Assembly: GCA_003427395.1 (NCBI GenBank)
Contig: BFEA01000161.1
Location: 153,717-179,926, forward strand
From: Chara braunii
Taxonomy: Eukaryota > Streptophyta > Charophyceae > Charales > Characeae
Length of the DNA stretch: 26,210 bases
Direction: 5' to 3'
This document shows, one piece after another, positions 1-9,390 of the stretch (positions are counted from its first letter, which is position 1; each line of letters begins with the position of its first letter). The position numbers and the translations under genes were made by a program. Below the pieces are notes generated by a model. That model did not search any database and had not been told where the DNA came from. It worked only from the letters and a program-made list of their open reading frames with translations.

Positions 1-262
1 CACTGCCCGCACCACGGACGCTTAGTTAGTAATAATAATAATAACAACAATAATAACCATAAGAAAAATTGGGCAGCTGGTGAAATGACAGATTGAAGAT
101 CACAAAACTTTTACTGAGAGCCAAGGAAGGTAGACAATTCTTGAAAGTTGTCATTCCACCCGCAGAGAACCAAAGTTCCGAATCCGAACGTTAGCGGAAG
201 CGTACTCTCGCTGTCACCGGGCCAACATAAGTATTTCGAGCCCCACTTTCGTCCAGACTTCT

Positions 263-561
263 ATGCCGTCGCTGTCAGCTTATGAATTGATAATGCAACT
301 GTTGACGCAAATAGCTGAACAAAAGTACATGGAGATGTCAGCCCTTGTAGACTATCACCAAGACCAGGTACGTGCCCGTACATTACCGCCCTCACCTTCC
401 TCTCTTTTTCTCTCTTCCTCTCTTTCTCGCATTATACTGGTTGAAAACATTTTTCACCTTTACGGTAGCAGATGCAGTTCACAGGCCCGATCCAAGGTCT
501 CACCCTTACCTATGCACAGTATCAGTTGACCTGTGTGAGCTTGAATCGTAGGTCTCGGTAG
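263..561 (+). CDS. Possible two-exon gene fragment, unidentified
   Basis: An ATG at 263 follows an in-frame upstream stop and opens a 35-codon reading frame (starts MPSLSAYELI, ends DYHQDQ). It runs exactly to a good donor, CAG|GTACGT, at 367/368. A strongly pyrimidine-rich stretch (389-430) leads to an acceptor TAGCAG ending at 471. Splicing 368-471 keeps phase 0 and adds 29 codons (starts MQFTGPIQGL) before a TAG at 559-561, giving about 64 aa. The first exon is amphipathic and rich in Gln, Glu and Leu, so it may be helical. I recognise no family. The splice signals are the only real support; the peptide is short and this could be chance. Confidence 0.28.
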
Positions 562-1000
562 TCGTAGGGGTTATAGCTGTTACAATACCAAGAGGTCATG
601 TATACAGTCTTCCGGAAGATCCGGAACTGACCCTCTGTGAGTCGCTGTCCGTAGGCGGTGGTCAAGTGGGCAGTACTACCAAGTCCAGTCAGCGGTACCC
701 CGTCCCGGTCGCCCTTTGTCAAGTCAGCAAGTACCATATGGGACTAGGTGCACCCGGACCCAACATTCAAGCTCAGACCTTGTCAGTCCGAAGTAAGAAA
801 ATAAGGAGACAGCGCCCTTGCTAAGGATATTAGTATACGTATGATTTAGTTGCTTTGGCAGTGTTGCCCGCTGCCTACTTGCTTGCGTTGTCTCGTCGCA
901 CAGTTTGCTTTGGCATTGCGGAGTCGAGTTTGACCAACAACACTTTGTCTGGTGCTTCGCTGATTCGTTGCCTGCTCCTGATTTGCGCTTGTTGTGTTGA
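562..1000. other. Non-coding, nothing recognised
   Basis: Mixed-composition DNA without a convincing reading frame, RNA gene or repeat. The short open frames here have no recognisable protein pattern. Confidence 0.5.
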
Positions 1001-1680
1001 CTACTGGCCTTTGTATGGTGTTCTGTATGCCACTGTTCATCTGTATATTTGTCTTTCTGTCTGTGTCTATAAGTCCGTTTTCGTACCTGTCTGTTTGTCT
1101 TGTGCGACTGTGTCTATTGGTTTGTCTGTTTATGTTTGTCCGTCGTTGACTGTACACGTTTGTCTGTTGCTGCCCGTATCTTGTCTCTATTGTGGTCTGT
1201 ATCTATCTGTTGTAATTTGTGTCTGATGGTTCGTTTGTCCGACTATGTCTGTCGGATCGTTTGTCCGACTATGTCTGTCGGATAGTGTGTCCGACTGTGT
1301 CTGTCGGATCTTCTGTCCGACTGTGTCTGTCGGATAGTCTGTGTTGTCCGTGTTGTGCCTGTCTGCCTGTCGCAACCTGTTCGGTTGCCGGTGTCTGGCT
1401 GTCTGTTCGTTTTATCTGATTGCCTGTTTGTATGTTTGTCTCTGTTCTCCCTGTCTTTCTCTGTCTATCTCTGTTTCATCATGTCTATCTGTTGTCTTTC
1501 TCTGTCAATTTGTCTGCTTCAGACTATTTATCTGTGTTGGTCTGCCTGTTTGTGTTTGTCTATCTGTTTTTGTCTGTCCTGTGTGTCTGTTTCTGTCTGT
1601 CTCTGTCAGTTATGTATGTATATCTGTACCTGCCCGTCTGTTCGGCCGTTTGTATGTCCGTGTCTGTTTGTCTCCCCCTC
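1000..1680. repeat. TCTG/TGTC-rich low-complexity tract
   Basis: About 680 bases dominated by TGTCTGT, TTTGTC and CTGTC words on the plus strand, with very little A. This strand asymmetry opens long spurious frames rich in Cys, Leu, Ser and Val in all three plus frames at once, which marks them as low-complexity shadows and not genes. A regular 26-bp array lies inside it (see 1236-1342). Confidence 0.8.
1236..1342. repeat. 26-bp tandem repeat, four units, each with a dyad
   Basis: Four units start at 1236, 1262, 1288 and 1314 with an exact 26-bp period. Each contains the inverted arms TCCGAC and GTCGGA separated by TATGTCT or TGTGTCT, so each unit can form a small stem-loop. The changes between units (A/G in the loop, CG/AG/TT in the spacer) leave the arms untouched. 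Confidence 0.85.
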
Positions 1681-2198
1681 TTTTGCCTCATCGGGGATGC
1701 GGCACGGTTCAATCAGTCCCAGTCCGGTCCAGAAAGTACCATGAGGGACTGTATGCACCATGGGCCGATGGAAAGGGGCAGGCCAATGAGTTACATAAGT
1801 ATAAATCAAGAGGCAGCACCCAACCATTCATTCATTCCAGCGTGAGCCATGCGGAAGCGCTGCTACAACGACTTGTGCAAGGAGGTCTGCAGTGAACCCG
1901 AGGACGAAGTGGGCAGAGAGACGAAGTTAGCCATAGCGATAGGATAGTGGCGGCCATAACCGCCATAACTGTAGTTGTGGTTCAGTGTGTGTGTATGAGT
2001 GTTCAGAGAGACGTGTGTGGGATATCCAGGGTGATCCACTGTATGCGAACAAAGAGTTGTATGGGCGTTATATAGCCATTAGAAGTGAACTCGTATCTGG
2101 GTTGCCATATCTCTGAGTTTTGAGTGGGCGCATGTCGCCAGTTTGCTGCGCTACTGTTTGCATGCATATAAAGTGTGAATGAAAGCGTGTGATTTTAC
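1681..2198. other. Non-coding, nothing firmly recognised
   Basis: Mixed sequence after the TCTG-rich tract. A 31-codon Cys-containing frame (ATG at 1849, motif CYNDLCKEVC) is present but has no supporting splice sites or family match. No RNA gene or repeat is apparent. Confidence 0.45.
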
Positions 2199-2228
2199 TA
2201 CTACTACTAATAATAATAATAATAGTAA

Positions 2229-2262
<34 letters not shown>
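2199..2262. repeat. (TAA)n / (CTA)n microsatellite
   Basis: A run of CTA units passes into TAATAATAA and, after a short AGTAAAA break, continues as TAA to 2262. Confidence 0.95.
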
Positions 2263-2698
2263 GGCAAGGAGGATGAACAATAGCGAACTTCAACAATCAA
2301 ACAACATCATATACACAAGACCAGATAGTCGTGACCTCGAACCAACGGCAGAATTGCATCACGATTTTCACCAAATAAGAAGACACCAAAGGTTCATAAT
2401 TGACAATGCTGATAAAGTCTCATCATCATCATCAATGAAAAATCACCGTTGATATCCTATCTGGCGCCCGGCGCCCAGACTACAAATGGCAGATCCTATC
2501 TAGCCTATACTACAACGTTGAATGATGACGTCAACAACTTTTCCGAAGTACGAGCATACAACGACCAATGTCGCACACTTCCAACACCAGGTATGTCTCT
2601 CGCATCACTCACAACCTCGTTCCCCAACACACAGATGCCACATGCACGCAAGACCACCATGCGCCCCATTTAGCACGGCGCAGGGCCACTCAGTTTGA

Positions 2699-2700
<2 letters not shown>

Positions 2701-2748
<48 letters not shown>

Positions 2749-2793
2749 TGATTATATAAATATTTATATACATGTATATATATATATATATAT
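2701..2793. repeat. (AT)n microsatellites
   Basis: An uninterrupted AT run fills 2701-2746. A second AT-rich run lies at about 2756-2793. Between them is only AT-rich spacer. Confidence 0.95.
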
Positions 2794-3114
2794 GTTCCTA
2801 TCATACACGGTAGGTCACACACACATACTCACACTTACAAGTGGCGAATATGTCCGTAGTTTAAGGGTAGATTTGTTCGATTTTGCACATCCGATTGTGG
2901 AAAGTAGTTTGAATCGGTTGCGTGACTCACACACACATATGCACCCACATTCTCAATGTATACTCCCAGGATGTAACGTAAGATTCATTTGATTTAGCTT
3001 GCCTTATCGATGGTAGCAGCATGAGATACAGCCCCGGGGTAAAAGACTTACCTGCTTTTTGTCTTCGTCTTCGTCGTCGTCGACAGTCGGTTGCTCCTTG
3101 CTTCGCACGTAAGT

Positions 3115-3620
3115 GTTCGAGCACTTTCTTCTCCCACTTCTTCCTTTTCTTCTCCTCCTTCTCCTTCTTCTCCTTCCTCTGCCTTCTTCACTTCATTCTT
3201 CCCCTTCCTCCGACACTTCTTCTTTTATTCGCCGCCACCTTACTGCTTCCACCGCGCTGTCTCTCTGTTGCTCCCTGCGCGGCTCGTCTTCGCTCTTCCC
3301 TCCGCCTTGTTCTTTGCTCGCGTGCAACCTTCTTCGCTTGCTAGCACGCACCTGCCTTCTCCGCCCCAATTTTCCATCTCCCTCCTTCCTCCTCCTTCCT
3401 CCTTTTTCTTTTTCTTCTTCTTCTTCTTCTTCTTCTTCTTCTTCTTCTTCTTCTTCTTCTTTTTTTTCTTCTTCTTCTTCACACGCCTCCTTTCCTCTGC
3501 GCGACCACCGTCTTTTTTACCGCGCGCTATTTTTCTTGCTTCCACAATCCCCTCCTCTCGCTTTCCTCTGCGCGCTGCCCCTTTTTGTTTTTCCGATACC
3601 CCCCCCTCTCACCTTTCTGC
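3115..3620. repeat. Long polypyrimidine tract with (TTC)n core
   Basis: About 500 bases are overwhelmingly C and T on the plus strand, with an almost pure TTC run at about 3412-3480. The long frames across it (poly-Ser, poly-Phe or poly-Leu on plus, poly-Lys on minus) are trivial translations of the repeat. Such mirror-symmetric homopurine:homopyrimidine tracts are known to be able to form triplex DNA; that is general knowledge, not shown here. Confidence 0.9.
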
Positions 3621-3797
3621 GCTCTCCGTTCGCGCGTTGCTACGCACGCGTTGTTCCCTTCGACAAGTGCTCAGCCCGAGCACGCGGACCAAAGCTTCGG
3701 TCGCCGTGCTCATAGTAGGGTGGATTTCGTGAGAACGAATCTGCCCGTTTAGCAAAGGCGGATTCACTAGGGAGCGTCTTCGGGATCAAAGAGGAGG

Positions 3798-3895
3798 AAA
3801 TAAATAAATAAAGAAAGAAAATAAAGAAAAATAAAGAAATAAAGAAACGAATCTAACTAATAACAGAAAAATAAAAATAATAAATTAAAGGAAAG
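3798..3895. repeat. A-rich AAAT/AAAG low-complexity run
   Basis: Irregular AAATAAAT, AAAGAAAT and ATAAAGAAA words, purine/T only, with no coding content. Confidence 0.8.
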
Positions 3896-5150
3896 AATCT
3901 AACCACCAACTACTCCTATATGCCAAGTGTAATGCCCTTGTTTTCAGAGGGCTAACTAACTCTAACTTTGATTCAGAGGGCACGGGTTCGAGCCCCCGTC
4001 GCCCGAAGTTAGGATAAAAATGCAACTCCCTTGCAATAAAAAAGGAGCTAGCTCAAGGGGCTGAGGCAGATTCGATCCCTATGTCCTCGACTTGACAGTC
4101 TGCCCCGCAACCTACTGAGGAAGCTCCTACTTCGCTTAGAAAAGGAGCTGCTCAGTACTATATAGAGTAGTGAGGCTCGGTCCACCTAGCGACGCGAGCC
4201 CTTTTCTAAATCTCTGTGTGTGCACACTTGCCGGTCTGCACACCTGTTTGAGTGCTTTGTCGGCTAGAGTGTTTGTGTGGCCCGCAAGGGCACTTGGTTG
4301 ACCAGAAGGCCCGAAACACCGTTTCTTACCTGCGGCCGTGACATTGAGGGTCGCAGCGGGGAAACACTCAAGTGGCGGGGAAAGACCCGTGACACTTAGC
4401 GAAAAATACTCAAGTATCAGGTAGGACGGTACCTTACCAGTAGAGGTAGATGCGTCGGGCACTCGGGATTGAGCAGAAGAAGACAAAAGTTGGCATTTTT
4501 AGAGGCCCGGTATCGGTAGATAGGCGGGTACCAGTTCAAGTAGCCTAAGTCCAGGCGCTATGCGGACGGTATCAAAGCTTGCAACAGTGTCTCCCTCTGA
4601 AAAGGGACGAAGGCACCGATTCCTTGGGTGGTCGTGCGGACATGAAGTCGCCACTCGAGCCGACTTCCTCTCTACATACGGAAGGTGGAGCTGGAGCCTC
4701 AACCCTACTCATGGCATATGAGTAAGGGCAGAGGTACCGACTGTCGTTACCTATTATGGTAGGCAATGTGTTTCTTTTCGCTGCTCCGGCCTCATGGCCA
4801 GGGGTTGCAATAACTTTCTAGTCGTCTTTTGATTTTATGAAGGCGCGACTTATCGACCTTTCTATATCGGTCGGTCGGACGCCCCTGGACTCGTTGTAAT
4901 TTATTTGTGCCTTACCCCCTGAATCTTTGACTTATTTGGATCGTGGCCGCCACATCCCGTGCGATTTTTTCTCGTTCTCTTCTAACCCCCCGGCCCTTGT
5001 GGTCGGAGACTTTTAATTTTTATTAACCCCTTTCGGTTGTCGTACGCGTCGTATCACTGCGTATGATCACCTAGAAATCTCGGCTTCAATGGTCGAGAAG
5101 TTTGCTTCTCGGCGCTATGCCAAAAAAAATTCTCACTTCTAACTTCAGAC
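3896..5150. other. Non-coding; no gene supported
   Basis: Three open frames of 64-116 codons on the minus strand (4136-4766) show no domain or coding-like pattern that I recognise. Two stretches resemble the T-loop (B box) of tRNA genes (GGTTCGAGCC near 3984 and GATTCGATCC near 4069), but no cloverleaf can be folded around either. The 3' end of the LINE described at 5150-5829 may lie somewhere in this stretch; no clear boundary is visible. Confidence 0.45.
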
Positions 5151-5829
5151 TATCCCCAGTATGGTAACTGGCGTTGATATTGTATCGAATGCAAAATCAT
5201 GAGTAAATACCTATGTAAGGGTGTTTGCTCCGACAACGCTCCATTCCACGTAAAGCCACATTAGGATTAAGAGTACGGAAGACATCTTCCAAAGTTTGTG
5301 AGCCCATAAACTAAGTAAGGGCATGTATATCTTGTCTGGTCGGGTAGACTTTCAAGGAATCTAAGTCCGGATTAAAAATGATATTCCAATCCTCATTAAG
5401 GATTAGATTTTTCCTATAGGGGAGATGAGTATGTAGTTCCGCAAAAAAAAATAATTTATCGTTATAGATAAAGGGGGCATATACTGACATTATCCCCCAT
5501 TCTTCATTCTCCACTTCGATTTTTATCCATACCCATCTACCATCTGGATCAGCATAGTGGTCGATTAGTGTGATATTCAAGTCCTTGTGAATTAGTATCG
5601 CAACCCCTCCCCTGGAGCCTACAGCAGGGGACCAGAATTGAGGATCGTCCCACCAATGATTTAGGTCGAGTATCTTATAGTCATTTAACTTTGTCTCTTG
5701 CATGCAGAGGATCTGTATGTTTTGGGAGTGTACCCACCTGCGAACTCTAGCTCTTTTACATTTAATACATGTATCACCGATACCTCTGACATTCCACGTT
5801 GCTATCCTAATCGTTTTAGGCACGACCAT
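5150..5829 (-). pseudogene. LINE ORF2 remnant: AP-endonuclease (EEP) domain
   Basis: Reading from 5829 down, the product begins MVVPKTIRIATWNVRGIG, the classic start of an L1-type LINE ORF2 endonuclease. It contains the hallmarks TWNVRG (residues 10-15), LCMQETKL near 41-48 with the catalytic-type Glu, and GGVAILIH near 74-81, then VYAPF near 116 and NEDWNII near 144. In L1-type retrotransposons this domain nicks target DNA to prime reverse transcription. The frame hits a TAG at 5311-5313 but continues beyond it with SQTLEDVFRTLNPN. It then shifts by one base into FTWNGALSEQTPLHRYLL, which matches the family's next conserved segment. After about 5150 nothing recognisable follows: the reverse transcriptase and C-terminal domains are absent. 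The copy is truncated and inactive. Family assignment is confident; the exact clade is inferred. Confidence 0.9.
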
Positions 5830-6782
5830 TTAACATGCCCATGCCGCAAGATTGGATGCGGGAGGTAAAGGAATTTTTGGCTTTTGGATGCTTGAGCTCG
5901 GTTGTCCCCCCTTGCTATTCCGATCTCAAGGGGGACTGTTTTTTGCTTAGAGTATCTGCTAAGGTCAGCGCCATAATCAGATCGACCACGTTAGTTTGAG
6001 TTATCCAGCGAGCCACCCCCAGGGTAGATACATTTTTAGTAATTTCAATGTGATAGTCGTACAGTGTATCCGTCCCTACATTCAGAAAGTGGGACAACGG
6101 GATCCATAAGACACTTTGATTTTTTTAATTCGCTCTGGTCGTCGGGTCTGCCTGGAGGGCCAGAAAGGAAATATGGAGAACTGTCGTCTGACCCTCCACC
6201 AATGTATCGAGGAATCTTCCTCTCTTCGGCTTAGGTAAGATTGAGCACTTACCATTTCCCTTCAGCGTCTGATCTTCCACTCATTCCGTCAATTGGGACT
6301 CCAATGGGGGACCCTCTGTCGGGGCTGATGGGAGAGCTAAAGATTCATCTTGCCTTATTTTCATTAACACCATTATACTGTACGGTGAATGTGTGCATAT
6401 GAGAGGAACAACATGTTCCTCAACCCGACCTTTAAATTTCGATTCCTTGGACAGAGTTCTCATCGGTTGTGCACCTAGGGATAATGCCTTAGGTTGCCTC
6501 CGCCCTTTTGTATTATTGGTTTTTTGTTCCCTGTCAGATCACCCTTTTGTTGTTTTCCCAGATCGGTCGATGCTTTCTCTCTGTTTTTTTCCTTTTTATT
6601 TTTGAACCCTCTGACTGGGAGGACAGAGAGATTCTCAGCAGTGCACGTGAGGGGCTATCGTTACAGCCTTTTGTCACTTCTTTTTTCGATTTCGAAAGTT
6701 CTCCCGAACAGTCAACAAAATCCTCGTCTCCTGAACTTGGTGTCTCCTTTCTGTTCGGATTCGGATGGGGGGGGGGGGGGGG
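5830..6782 (-). pseudogene. LINE ORF1 C-terminal remnant (downstream part)
   Basis: Between the artefact at 6783 and the ORF2 start lie minus-strand frames in the same orientation as the LINE: a proline/acidic/lysine segment with SSGDEDFVDCSGELSKSKK (about 6530-6780), then frames at 6281-6463 and 5915-6097, each broken by stops or shifts. The composition (Lys, Ser, acidic, poorly conserved) suits the tail of a LINE ORF1 Gag-like protein before ORF2. SGDEDF also occurs in the upstream part near 8125, so this may be an internal repeat of ORF1 or the join of two related copies. The function is inferred from position and orientation only. Confidence 0.5.
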
Positions 6783-6783
6783 N
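6767..6783. repeat. Poly-G run ending in an unresolved base
   Basis: A run of about 16 G ends at an N (6783), directly before the sequencing-adapter sequence. After the false insert, another run of 8 G appears at 7831-7838. A single long poly-G in the true LINE copy would explain why assembly failed here. Confidence 0.9.
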
Positions 6784-6821
6784 CTGTCTCTTATACACAT
6801 CTAGATGTGTATAAGAGACAG
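6784..6821. other. Nextera (Tn5 mosaic-end) mate-pair junction adapter: artefact
   Basis: CTGTCTCTTATACACATCT is followed immediately by its exact reverse complement, AGATGTGTATAAGAGACAG, making a perfect 38-bp palindrome. This is the double Tn5 mosaic-end circularisation junction used in Nextera mate-pair libraries, not genomic DNA. It sits against an N and marks a chimeric join in the assembly. It should not be annotated as a transposon terminus. Confidence 0.98.
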
Positions 6822-7825
6822 GGGTTGACGCGGGCCACGACGGACTGTGGGCGCGGGCGAGCCTAACGGGTACGGGAGGACTAAGCGGGGTGACAGCTTC
6901 GTGGGTTGGTGCGCGACGACGGACTGTCCGCTTCGGAGAAGAAGAGAGAGGAGGAGGGAGTTGAGGTTGAGTGACGCGGATTTGTTGTTTCTTTTATATT
7001 TTCTCCCTCCTCTCTTGTGTACATAAATTCTGATTTCGGCTCCGGGCGACTTGCCCGTTTCTGTTTTTCGGAATCTGGACTTGGGTTTTGCTCACATTTG
7101 TCTTCGCGATTTCCATCTCAGTTGCACTGTGTGTGTATGTTGCTGAATGAATGAATGTGTAAATGCCATGTTTGGTTGCTTATCTTTCTACCGGATCCTT
7201 GCCTCTGCCTTGTTTATTGCATTGATGCACCCGTGAGTAGGATATAAATTTTGCACAATTGGCAATCCTGATCTCATTTTTGTTTGTATCTTGATTGGGC
7301 TGTTGCATTGGTTGCATTTTGCATGCTCGAACACACGAAGTGATTAGATGATCGGTTGTCTGGCCCAACGAACGCCGCGCGAGGACACGTGGCAACGCGA
7401 CTTGATCTGCGCACCTACACATGCTCCCGTGCGTCGGTTCGTCAAATCTCAAAAGGGATTATCGATTGCGGGGATATTGTCTGATCGAACGTGGTCGTTC
7501 CGCGTCAAGCGACGAAGCCATCATCCCGTATAGGCACGTGTAAGCGCGACTCGATTGCGCTGCCTGCATGTGCTTGCACGCGGCGATCGCCTTCGGCAAG
7601 GACATGCCCTTAGGAACCTCGCAACTCAGCGATGACATGATGACACGCTCCGAGAGCACGGAGTCGTTGTTATACGACCCGGACTACTTCACCCCGTGGG
7701 TAAACGAAGTCCTGCGACAGAGATACCGTTGTCTAACCGAGAACCGACTGTGCCCTCAGGAGTTTCACTGCGCCACCACTAGCGACCCCCGGTGCTCTGA
7801 TTTCCCCTCTCCGGACCATACCTAC
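6822..7825. repeat. 1004-bp copy of 10504-11507, probably assembly-derived
   Basis: The sequence matches 10504-11507 at a constant offset of 3682. The only difference I noticed is one base (G at 6834 against C at 10516). It starts on the first base after the adapter, and its right end (CCTAC at 7821-7825) gives way to ATACA and poly-G. Both boundaries therefore coincide with artefact or homopolymer sequence. A natural duplication would not be expected to begin exactly at an adapter. The likeliest reading is mis-joined or gap-filled sequence inside the LINE. Confidence 0.85.
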
Positions 7826-7830
7826 ATACA

Positions 7831-9390
7831 GGGGGGGGTGCAAACCCCACCCTTGTTATTCCCAGTCCCCTCCCCTTCTGACCGACTTTCCCAGCCTTGC
7901 CTCTTCGTCCCGACGTTTCTTCTCATCAAGGGGTGTTCCCATGACTTCCTCCTCTTCCTCTTCTTCCACTTCCTGATCCTCTGCCTTCAAATAGGGCTCC
8001 CACGGGGAGGGAGAGGGAGAGGGGGAGTGAGATCCGAGGATCACTTCCCTTTCTTTGAAAAAACTAGGGATTTGCTTGCTTTAAATGCTTTATCCTCTGA
8101 CTGGAAATCCTCATCCCCACTAACCAAATCTTCTCTCTTTCTCTTTTTTCTCACCAAGACACGATCCTGTTCCATTGCAACAGGGTTATTGTCGATCTCT
8201 TGATTTCCTTTGTGAGTACCCCTTAAGAGTTCCTGTTCTCCTCTAGTTTCTGCACCTCTTTCCTTTCCATCCCCACTTCCTCCATACCCATCTGAAGGGG
8301 GCGGGATTCTTTCCTGTTCCCCGGAGACGTTCCCCTCAGTTATGGTGTCGCCCGCTCCACCCCCGGTCACGGTCCCTTCTTCCCTAAGTTCCCTTTGATT
8401 CTCTCCCCCCCCCCCCCCACTCTTGGCCATGACCTCCGCTTTCTCTCCACTTGCCCCATCGCTCTTGCCCTCCCCTTGCCTTTTACCTCTATCCCCTCCT
8501 CCTTCTTTATCCCCTTTCTCCCCTTTCCCTTTTCCGGGGCTGGATTATTTTACCGCATTGGCATAAGACTTCCTTTGGCCCGCTAGGCAATTTATATCTC
8601 CTTCGTAGTGGAAGTGCTTCCTGCACGGGGGGTACCACAGAGTAGTTGCGCAAACCACGTCAATTTCCACATACCCATATTCCCCCATATCCACAATCAA
8701 GCATCGTTTGCATGTCAAGCGGGCCACAGACTCCAAGTCAAAACGGATGTTGACCAAGTCCGGGCTCAATCTGTCAGCAAAGGCCGGGGACTCTTTGAGT
8801 ATGGCTCCGAACGCGTCCTACACGTCTTTGGAGAGATGAGGGAGAGCTCCTCTTGGAACTAACATGCATCTGATCCAAAAAAAATTGAACCTAGCCACTT
8901 CCCTCCATTCCCACAATTCGTGTTTCGACATCCATGGACGAAACGAAATCTTATAATTTTTCGAGTCCAGTTCAATTGTTGTGTCGGCCACTCTCAGCAT
9001 CCAAGCTGCTACTTCCTTAGCGGGGGTGACGTAAGTAACCAGGTTTTTCCCTTCGTTATGGAACAAACCCCGTTTTGGAGGAGCAGCGAAATCCGCGGCT
9101 GATGCCCACCCATTTTCGTAGATGCGGACCAGTCGTTTTTTAACGTCAATCGGCAGGGATGTTCAATCGTCCCCAAAAAGGATAGTCACCGCATGTTCCT
9201 TCAACCATTCGGCTTGGATTCGGTTTACCTCTGGGTTGATTGTGACTCTAATGTAGTCCTCCCCTGTTTCCACCGTATTTGGTGCGAGGTTTTCTGAAAA
9301 AACTCCGTCCGTGTAGATTTTGCTATAAGTTCCTTCACTCTCAACCTACCTGCCTCGGACCACGAAGAGACTGCGTCAGCTGTCGCCATG
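7831..9390 (-). pseudogene. LINE ORF1 remnant: Gag-like protein with Cys/His cluster
   Basis: An ATG at 9390 (MATADAVSSWSEAGR) leads, after a frameshift, into SKIYTDGVFSENLAPN and VTINPEVNRIQAEWLKEHAV. An in-frame TGA follows, then a long conserved stretch including VAAWMLRVADTTIELDSKNY and ISFRPWMSKHELWEW (about 8930-9020). Another break is followed by DLVNIRFDLESVARLTCKRC and a C/H cluster, PPCRKHFHYEGDINC (about 8590-8640). The order (a domain resembling DUF4283 of plant LINE Gag proteins, then a zinc-knuckle-like cluster) is typical of plant L1-type ORF1, which binds element RNA. A Gly/Glu-rich and then Lys/acidic tail (MAKSGGGGGENQ near 8430; seven Glu in a row near 7950) follows. Several stops and shifts make it a pseudogene. 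The Cys/His spacing is not the canonical CX2CX4HX4C, so zinc binding is uncertain. Confidence 0.8.

Noticed and set aside
1341-1895. 184-codon Cys/Leu/Val-rich frame
   Set aside because: Translation of the TCTG low-complexity tract; several overlapping frames are open at once.
3041-3124. Minus-strand exon ending at an AAGCAG|GTAAGT donor
   Set aside because: The donor is good but the frame is a short Arg-repeat translation of TCG/TCT repeats, with no matching downstream exon found.
3091-3732. Long Ser/Phe/Leu-rich frames (about 200 codons)
   Set aside because: Open in all plus frames because of the CT-rich strand bias and the TTC repeat; not genes.
3960-4085. tRNA or tRNA-derived SINE (GGTTCGAGCC and GATTCGATCC B boxes)
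   Set aside because: No acceptor stem or anticodon arm can be paired, and A-box-like words are at the wrong distance or order.
4550-4575. LTR-retrotransposon primer binding site (GGTATCAAAGC)
   Set aside because: Imperfect match, with no LTR pair or gag/pol sequence nearby.
6784-6821. 38-bp palindrome as a transposon terminal repeat or hairpin
   Set aside because: It is exactly the paired Tn5 mosaic ends of a sequencing library junction.
7568-8203. 211-codon plus-strand frame crossing 7825
   Set aside because: It joins the false duplicate to antisense LINE sequence across an assembly break, so it is a chimera.
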